Assembly (NCBI RefSeq): GCF_002836515.1
Contig: NZ_PJBC01000063.1
Coordinates: forward strand, 1-64,000
DNA length: 64,000 nucleotides
Source of the DNA: Pseudomonas sp. Choline-02u-1
GTDB lineage: Bacteria > Pseudomonadota > Gammaproteobacteria > Pseudomonadales > Pseudomonadaceae
Direction of reading: 5' to 3'
Each line of letters begins with the position of its first letter. Position 1 is the first letter of the stretch. The notes beneath the pieces are model-generated. The model was given only the letters and a program-made list of their open reading frames with translations. It was not told the DNA's origin and did not search any database. This document shows positions 59,324-64,000 of this stretch, one piece after another. The translations under genes and the position numbers were made by a program.

Positions 59324-60400
59324 TTATTCCTCAGCCGGGCTGGATCCCGTTGGCTGGCTGAGGATCAGGCTACGGTAGTGGCCGGGGTTCGACCCCGACC
59401 ACTTGCGAAACGCCTTGTAGAACGAGCTGACATCGGCGAAACCGAGGCGCGCGGCGATCTCGATGAAGCTGATCGAAGGCTCGGCGAGCCAGGTAATCGC
59501 CAGTTCCTTTCGCACACTGTCTTTCAGCCCCTGATAGGTCTGCCCTTCCTCAGCGAGACGGCGGCGCAGGGTCGAGGCGGACATGCACAATTGCCGGGCC
59601 AGCGCTTCGGTTTCCGGCCACTGCTCGGCAGGCAGGTGCCGCAGATCCTGCTTGATTCGGCTGGCCAGACTATCGGGGTCGCGATACTTGACCAGAATGT
59701 TCGCCGGCGCCTGGGCAAGGAAACGCTTCAACTCTTCGGCACTGCGCTTGATCGGCAGATCGAGGCAATCGGCGGCGAAAATCATTCGCGTGCGGGGACG
59801 TTCGAAACGCAGGTTCTGCGAAAACATCACCTGGTAGTCGTCGGTGAAATCCGGTTCGGCGCAGCGCAGTTCAATCGCGAGAATCGGAATCCGCCGCCCG
59901 GCCAGCCAGCACGCCACGCCGTGAACAATCATCCAGTAAGTGAAATAAGTGAAGGCGCGGCGCGGTTCGGTGTCGTCTTCGAGCAAGACAATTTCGGCGA
60001 GGCTCTGCTGATGCACCAGTTGCGCCGGCAGTTTTTCGAGCATCAGCGAAAGAAAGCTCAGACCGGTATCCAGCGCTGCCGCCAGCGTCGGTTGCGCCAT
60101 CGCGCTGCGACACAGAAACGCCAGGCTGCCGGACTTGAGCTTGCGTGGGTCCATGCCGAAGAACTCATCATCGCCGCGCCGGGCCAGCAGGCGCCAGAGC
60201 TTGGCATATTGCGAAGCCGGCACCCTGCCCGCGTCGGCTGTCAATAACGCCGGATCGATGCCGACCTTGCTCAACGCCTCATCCGTGGTTGCGCCCGGAG
60301 CACAACTCTGCAGCAGCGCTTCGCGCACCAGTTGGATGGCAATGGTGTCTTTTTCCGCCATGGACCGGGATGAACCTTGTTGTTTTTCGGTGGAGGGCAT
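59324..60400 (-). CDS. AraC-family transcriptional regulator, arabinose-operon-type N-domain
   Basis: A 358-aa regulator with the PF12625-like N-terminal domain (GIDPALLTADAGRVPASQYAKLWRLLARRGDDEFFGMD) and a C-terminal AraC HTH (about residues 250-345: RQLCMSASTLRRRLAEEGQTYQGLK and FIEIAARLGFADVSSFYKAFRKWSG). Relatives often control acyl-CoA or fatty-acid genes, so control of the operon ending upstream at 54226-55890 is plausible; the toxin-like gene lies in between. I keep the ATG at 60400 with GAGG 5 nt away. Its stop abuts the toxin stop. Confidence 0.9.
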   Translation of the reverse strand: MPSTEKQQGSSRSMAEKDTIAIQLVREALLQSCAPGATTDEALSKVGIDPALLTADAGRVPASQYAKLWRLLARRGDDEFFGMDPRKLKSGSLAFLCRSAMAQPTLAAALDTGLSFLSLMLEKLPAQLVHQQSLAEIVLLEDDTEPRRAFTYFTYWMIVHGVACWLAGRRIPILAIELRCAEPDFTDDYQVMFSQNLRFERPRTRMIFAADCLDLPIKRSAEELKRFLAQAPANILVKYRDPDSLASRIKQDLRHLPAEQWPETEALARQLCMSASTLRRRLAEEGQTYQGLKDSVRKELAITWLAEPSISFIEIAARLGFADVSSFYKAFRKWSGSNPGHYRSLILSQPTGSSPAEE

Positions 60401-60435
60401 CTTACCTCAGCTGCTAGAGCCACTGCAGGACCAAA

Positions 60436-61125
60436 GTGGCAGTGGGCTTGCTCACGAAAACGGTGGTTCAGCTTGCTTCTTTATTGCTGACCCGACGCCT
60501 TCGCGAGCAAGCCCGCTCCCACCGGGGATCGGTGTTGCCCAGAGAGACTGTGATCAAATCGAAGAACCTGTGGCAGTGGGCTTGCTCACGAAAACGGTGG
60601 TTCAGCTTGAACATTTATTGACTGACCTGACGCCTTCGCGAGCAAGCCCGCTCCCACCGGGGATTTGTTGCCCAGAAGGATTTGTGATCAGAGCGAAGAA
60701 CCTGTGGCAGTGGGTTTGCTCACGAAAGCGGTGGTTCAGATTGAACATTTATTGACTGACCCGACGCCTTCGCGAGCAAGCCCGCTCCCACCGGGGATTT
60801 GTTGCCCAGAAGGATTTGTGATCAGAGCGCGGCACCTGTGGGAGTGGGCTTGCTCACGAAAGCGGTGGTTCAGCTTGAACATTTATTGACTGACATGACG
60901 CCTTCGCGAGCAAGCCCGCTCCCACCGGGGATTTGTTGCCCAGAAGGATTTGTGATCAGAGCGCGGCACCTGTGGGAGTGGGCTTGCTCACGAAAGCGGT
61001 GGTTCAGCTTGAACATTTATTGACTGACCTGACGCATTCGCGAGCCCGCTCCCACCGGGGATCGGTGTTGCCCAGAGAGACGCGCGGCACCTGTGGTAGC
61101 GGGCTTGCCAAAAAGAAGGCTTGTT
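60436..61125. repeat. Tandem array of six ~134-bp BIME units
   Basis: Units start at 60436, 60570, 60704, 60838, 60972 (spacing exactly 134 bp) and a shortened sixth at 61093. Each holds a forward REP-like core (GTGGCAGTGGGCTTGCTCAC or GTGGGAGTGGGCTTGCTCAC) and an inverted core (CGCGAGCAAGCCCGCTCCCA) plus about 45 bp of common filler (TTGTTGCCCAGAAGGATTTG or variants). The fifth and sixth units are partly deleted. There is no gene in 60401-61221. Confidence 0.95.
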
Positions 61126-61162
61126 CAGCTCACGTTCAGCTAAATGTCAATGAATGCCATTT

Positions 61163-61181
61163 GGGAATGAGTGTCATTATG
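61163..61181 (+). promoter_or_regulatory. Fur-like box upstream of efeU
   Basis: GGGAATGAGTGTCATTATG matches the Fur consensus at 13 of 19 positions, including a complete ATTAT end, and lies about 40 bp upstream of the efeU start. Iron repression of the efe operon by Fur is expected. Confidence 0.55.
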
Positions 61182-61221
61182 TTACAACTTAGCCTCCTAT
61201 CTAAATCGCCGTGGCCGTCCA

Positions 61222-62058
61222 ATGCTCGTTCCCTTTTTGATCATGTTGCGTGAAGGCATCGAGGCCGCGCTTATCGTCGGCATCATCGCCAGTTATCTGC
61301 AGCAGACCGGCCGCGGCCAATGGATGCCAGCCGTATGGATCGGCGTCTTCCTCGCAGCCGCCCTCGCCCTGCTGGTCGGCGGTGGCCTGGAACTGGTCAG
61401 CGCCGAATTCCCGCAAAAGCAGCAGGAGCTCTTCGAAGGCGTCGTCGGTCTGGTCGCGGTGGGCATTCTCAGTTCGATGGTCTTCTGGATGCGCAAGGTC
61501 GCGCGGTCGATCAAGCATTCACTGCAAGCTTCGCTGGATCAGGCGCTGGCAGCGTCCAGGCATCAAGTAATTGCGTTGATCGCCATGGTCTTCTTCGCCG
61601 TCGCTCGCGAAGGCCTGGAAACCGTATTTTTCTTGCTCGCGGTGTTCCAGCAGAGCGAAGGCCCGGGCGCGCCCATTGGCGCCCTGCTCGGTCTCATCCT
61701 GGCGGTCATCGTCGGTTTCCTGATCTATAGCGGCAGCATGCGCCTCAATCTCTCGGCGTTCTTCAAGTGGACCGGCTTGTTCATCCTCGTGGTCGCCGCC
61801 GGCATTCTCGCCAACTCGGTGCAAGCGCTGCATGAAGCCGGGCTGTGGAATCACCTGCAGACCGTGCTGTTCGACTTCAGCGCCACGTTGCCGATGGATG
61901 GCCCGTTGGGCTCGGTGCTGGCCGGCATGTTCGGTTATCAGGATGCGCCGACCGTCAGCACCCTCGGCGCATATCTGATTTATCTGCTGCTGGCGCTGGT
62001 GATGTTCTTCATGCCCGCGCCACGCCAGGCAACGCCAACGACTTCCGTTTCCAGCTAA
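61222..62058 (+). CDS. efeU: EfeU, ferric/ferrous iron permease (Ftr1 family)
   Basis: A 278-aa inner-membrane permease with about seven TM helices. Both iron-site motifs of the family are intact: REGIEA (residues 10-15) and REGLET (from about residue 129). I use the ATG at 61222, MLVPFLIMLREG, because the earlier frame (61171) runs through the Fur-like box. In known EfeUOB systems EfeU imports iron taken from EfeO/EfeB, mostly under acidic or low-iron conditions. First gene of the operon. Confidence 0.96.
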   Translation: MLVPFLIMLREGIEAALIVGIIASYLQQTGRGQWMPAVWIGVFLAAALALLVGGGLELVSAEFPQKQQELFEGVVGLVAVGILSSMVFWMRKVARSIKHSLQASLDQALAASRHQVIALIAMVFFAVAREGLETVFFLLAVFQQSEGPGAPIGALLGLILAVIVGFLIYSGSMRLNLSAFFKWTGLFILVVAAGILANSVQALHEAGLWNHLQTVLFDFSATLPMDGPLGSVLAGMFGYQDAPTVSTLGAYLIYLLLALVMFFMPAPRQATPTTSVSS

Positions 62059-62069
62059 TAAGGCCCCCC

Positions 62070-63254
62070 ATGTCTACTACTCAAACCCCACCGGCCTTGC
62101 GTTGGGCGCTGGCCGGCTCGGTGCTGCTGATGATCGGCGCCGGCGGACTGTTCTGGTACGCCTCGAACATGGCCGCCGCCAAGCGTCAGCACAACCATGA
62201 CGAAATCGTCGTCAATATCCATCCGCACAGTTGCGAGCCGAATGCCCTGACAGTGCCGGCCGGCCGTGCCAGTTTCCGCATCGTCAATCGCTCCGAGCGT
62301 GCGGTCGAGTGGGAAATTCTCGACGGCGTGCTGGTGGTCGAAGAACGGGAAAACATTGCGCCGGGCCTGAGCCAGGTGATCAACGCCAACCTGCAACCGG
62401 GCGACTACACAATCACCTGCGGTTTGCTGAGCAACCCGCGCGGGATCCTGCACGTCACACCGACGGCCGCTTCAGATGCAGCCGCCAAAGCCAAGCCGTC
62501 GATGGTGGCTTTCGTTGGGCCGCTGTCGGAATTTCGCGTGTATCTGGCCGTTCAGGGCAGCGCTTTGATCAAAGCGGTGACAGCGCTGAATCAGGCGATC
62601 GCCAGGGGCGACCTGAGTCAGGCGCAAGCGCTGTACCTGCCGGCGCGTGCCGCTTATCAGCGTCTGGCGCCGGCCGCGCAGCGCCTGGCCGAGCTGGACA
62701 ATCAGATCAATGCCCGCGCCGACTATTTTGAAAAGCGTGAGCAGGATCCAGCGTTTGTCGGTTTCCACCGCCTCGAATACGCCCTTTTCCAGCAGCGCAA
62801 TCTCGACGCTACCGCACCGATTGGTCAACGCCTGCTCGCTGACGTCACCACCCTCAAGCAGCAGTTGCTCGCACAGTCGCTGCCGCCAGAGCAACTGGTG
62901 AGCATCGTCGTGCGCAACCTCAACAGCCTCGCCGAGGTGCGCGCTGTCAGCGGCGAAGAAGAGCGCTACAGCCATAGCGATCTCAACGGTTTCGCCGCCA
63001 ACGCGCAAACCGCGCACAAAATCGTCGACCTGTTGCGGCCGATGCTGAGCAAATCCGCCGCCGAGGTGCTGGCCACGGTCGACCAGTCGTTGAGCGACTT
63101 TGACAGCCAGCTCGACGCGCTCAAATCCGCCGACGGCTACGTCAGTTATGACGCCGTGACCGCCGTGCAACGCCAGCAGATCGCCGCCAAAGCCAAGGCT
63201 CTGGCCACGGCGCTGAATGGCATCGACCCCGCCCTCGGCCTCTCCGGCCTGTAA
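62070..63254 (+). CDS. efeO: EfeO, periplasmic iron-binding protein (cupredoxin + M75)
   Basis: A 394-aa periplasmic protein. An N-terminal hydrophobic helix (ALAGSVLLMIGAGGLFWYASN) anchors or exports it. The cupredoxin domain (about 45-130: EIVVNIHPHSCEPNALTVPAGRASF and TITCGLLSNPRG) and the peptidase-M75/imelysin domain (HRLEYALF, the HxxE motif near 233) follow. It supplies iron to EfeU. It starts 11 bp after efeU and ends 15 bp before efeB, an evident operon. Confidence 0.95.
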   Translation: MSTTQTPPALRWALAGSVLLMIGAGGLFWYASNMAAAKRQHNHDEIVVNIHPHSCEPNALTVPAGRASFRIVNRSERAVEWEILDGVLVVEERENIAPGLSQVINANLQPGDYTITCGLLSNPRGILHVTPTAASDAAAKAKPSMVAFVGPLSEFRVYLAVQGSALIKAVTALNQAIARGDLSQAQALYLPARAAYQRLAPAAQRLAELDNQINARADYFEKREQDPAFVGFHRLEYALFQQRNLDATAPIGQRLLADVTTLKQQLLAQSLPPEQLVSIVVRNLNSLAEVRAVSGEEERYSHSDLNGFAANAQTAHKIVDLLRPMLSKSAAEVLATVDQSLSDFDSQLDALKSADGYVSYDAVTAVQRQQIAAKAKALATALNGIDPALGLSGL

Positions 63255-63269
63255 ACAGAAGACGACCCG

Positions 63270-64000
63270 ATGAACGATTCAGAACCCCTCAACCTGCAAC
63301 GGCGCCGCGTGCTGATGGGCATGGGCGCCGCCGGTGTCGCCCTCGCCGGATCAGCCCTGAGCTGCCCGGCCATGGCCGCCGCGCCCGCGCAAGTCACCGA
63401 AGCGCCGAGCAGCGACAAGACCCAAGACCGCCACGATTTCCACGGATTGCACCAGACCGGCATCGTCACCCCCCGCCCGGCTTCCGGGATGCTGGTGGCG
63501 TTTGATGTGCTGGCCAGCGATCGCGAAGACCTCAAGCGGCTGTTCCGCACGCTGAATGAACGCATCGCATTTTTGATGAAGGGCGGCCCGGTCGCGCAAA
63601 TCGATCCGAAACTGCCGCCGCCGGATTCCGGCATCCTCGGCCCGGTGGTCACCCCGGATAACCTGACCATCACTGTGTCTGTCGGCGAGTCGCTGTTTGA
63701 CGAGCGCTTCGGTCTGGCAGCGGCAAAACCCAAACGCCTGCAACGCATGGTCGGCTTCCCCAACGATGCGCTCGATGCCGATTGCTGCCATGGCGACCTG
63801 AGCCTGCAGTTCTGCGCCAACACCGCCGACACCAACATTCACGCGCTGCGCGATATCGTCAAAAACCTCCCCGACCTGCTGCTGGTGCGCTGGAAACAGG
63901 AAGGCAGCGTACCGCCCCAAGCCCCGGCCAAACCCGGTGAACCTGCACAGTCGGCACGAAATTTTCTCGGTTTTCGCGATGGCTCGGCCAACCCGGATTC
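63270..64000 (+). CDS. efeB: EfeB, Tat-exported DyP-type heme peroxidase (partial)
   Basis: N-terminal 243 residues only; the gene runs off the window. A twin-arginine leader (RRRVLMGMGAAGVALAGSAL) sends the folded heme protein to the periplasm. The DyP signature GFRDGSANPD (Asp is the distal residue) ends the visible part near residue 232. EfeB oxidises Fe2+ or extracts iron from heme to feed EfeO/EfeU. Third gene of efeUOB, in normal order. Confidence 0.95.
   Translation, partial: MNDSEPLNLQRRRVLMGMGAAGVALAGSALSCPAMAAAPAQVTEAPSSDKTQDRHDFHGLHQTGIVTPRPASGMLVAFDVLASDREDLKRLFRTLNERIAFLMKGGPVAQIDPKLPPPDSGILGPVVTPDNLTITVSVGESLFDERFGLAAAKPKRLQRMVGFPNDALDADCCHGDLSLQFCANTADTNIHALRDIVKNLPDLLLVRWKQEGSVPPQAPAKPGEPAQSARNFLGFRDGSANPD

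Noticed and set aside
60571..61120. Repeated 74-aa frames in the BIME array (CSRKRWFSLNIY-type ends)
   Set aside because: They arise only because the 134-bp units repeat and read through REP cores; no start signals and no conservation expected.
60436..61125. CRISPR array
   Set aside because: The units are 134 bp with internal inverted REP cores and no variable spacers of constant length; no cas genes are near.

Overview
This window is chromosomal DNA from a fluorescent-group Pseudomonas. I base this on the GC-rich coding style, the many REP/BIME elements built on the core GTGGGAGCGGGCTTGCTCGC, the dense TonB and ECF-sigma iron systems, and typical Pseudomonas families (DUF3833 lipoprotein, DUF6482, DUF6543-type giant protein, periplasmic gluconolactonase). 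No rRNA, intact tRNA, CRISPR array, prophage or replication origin is visible.

Layout. (1) 0-13.5 kb: a TonB siderophore receptor, the GABA permease gabP, a flavin/2Fe-2S fusion oxidoreductase with a 70-aa partner ORF, an exported alpha/beta hydrolase, a periplasmic gluconolactonase, an unusual Nramp-like transporter, small membrane and lipoprotein genes, and folE. (2) 13.7-20 kb: an ATP/ADP-carrier-like MFS protein beside a 5'-truncated SDR, then a complete cell-surface signalling set on the minus strand (ECF sigma, FecR, TonB receptor with signalling domain) under a Fur-like box. (3) 20-31.5 kb: a mosaic accessory stretch with single genes in both orientations (tautomerase, PRISE reductase, thymidylate-kinase-like, iron-permease-like, LysR+MFS pair, serine hydrolase, EamA, VOC, P-loop kinase, phosphoesterase, NTF2-like, deleted cupin). 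It contains a tRNA-like remnant and a resolvase scrap, as expected of past insertions. (4) 31.5-35.5 kb: a second sigma/FecR/TonB receptor set. (5) 35.5-40.6 kb: polyamine use, with an AraC regulator, a gamma-glutamylpolyamine-synthetase-like enzyme, a PotF-like binding protein and a PuuB-like oxidase. (6) 40.6-47.6 kb: pqiBC without pqiA, a tyrosine recombinase, UDP-glucose dehydrogenase, an MFS carrier and an HPP protein. (7) 47.8-55.9 kb: two convergent acyl-CoA units, a valine/isobutyryl-type pair on plus and a five-gene beta-oxidation-like operon on minus (AMP ligase, SDR, thiolase, acyl-CoA dehydrogenase, enoyl-CoA hydratase). (8) 56.1-59.3 kb: a 1061-aa DUF6543-type protein whose C-terminus looks like a HYD1-class ADP-ribosyltransferase toxin, with no visible immunity gene, abutting an AraC regulator. 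(9) 60.4-61.1 kb: a six-copy tandem 134-bp BIME array, then efeUOB ferrous-iron uptake behind a Fur-like box, cut by the window end.

The main functional theme is iron: three TonB receptors, two sigma/anti-sigma pairs, EfeUOB and a small iron-permease-like protein. Short-chain acyl-CoA and polyamine catabolism form the second theme. The most unusual objects are the putative orphan ART toxin, the Nramp-like transporter without the classical metal-site motifs, the 134-bp BIME array, the perfect 40-bp-arm palindrome, and several gene remnants that mark deletion or insertion scars.
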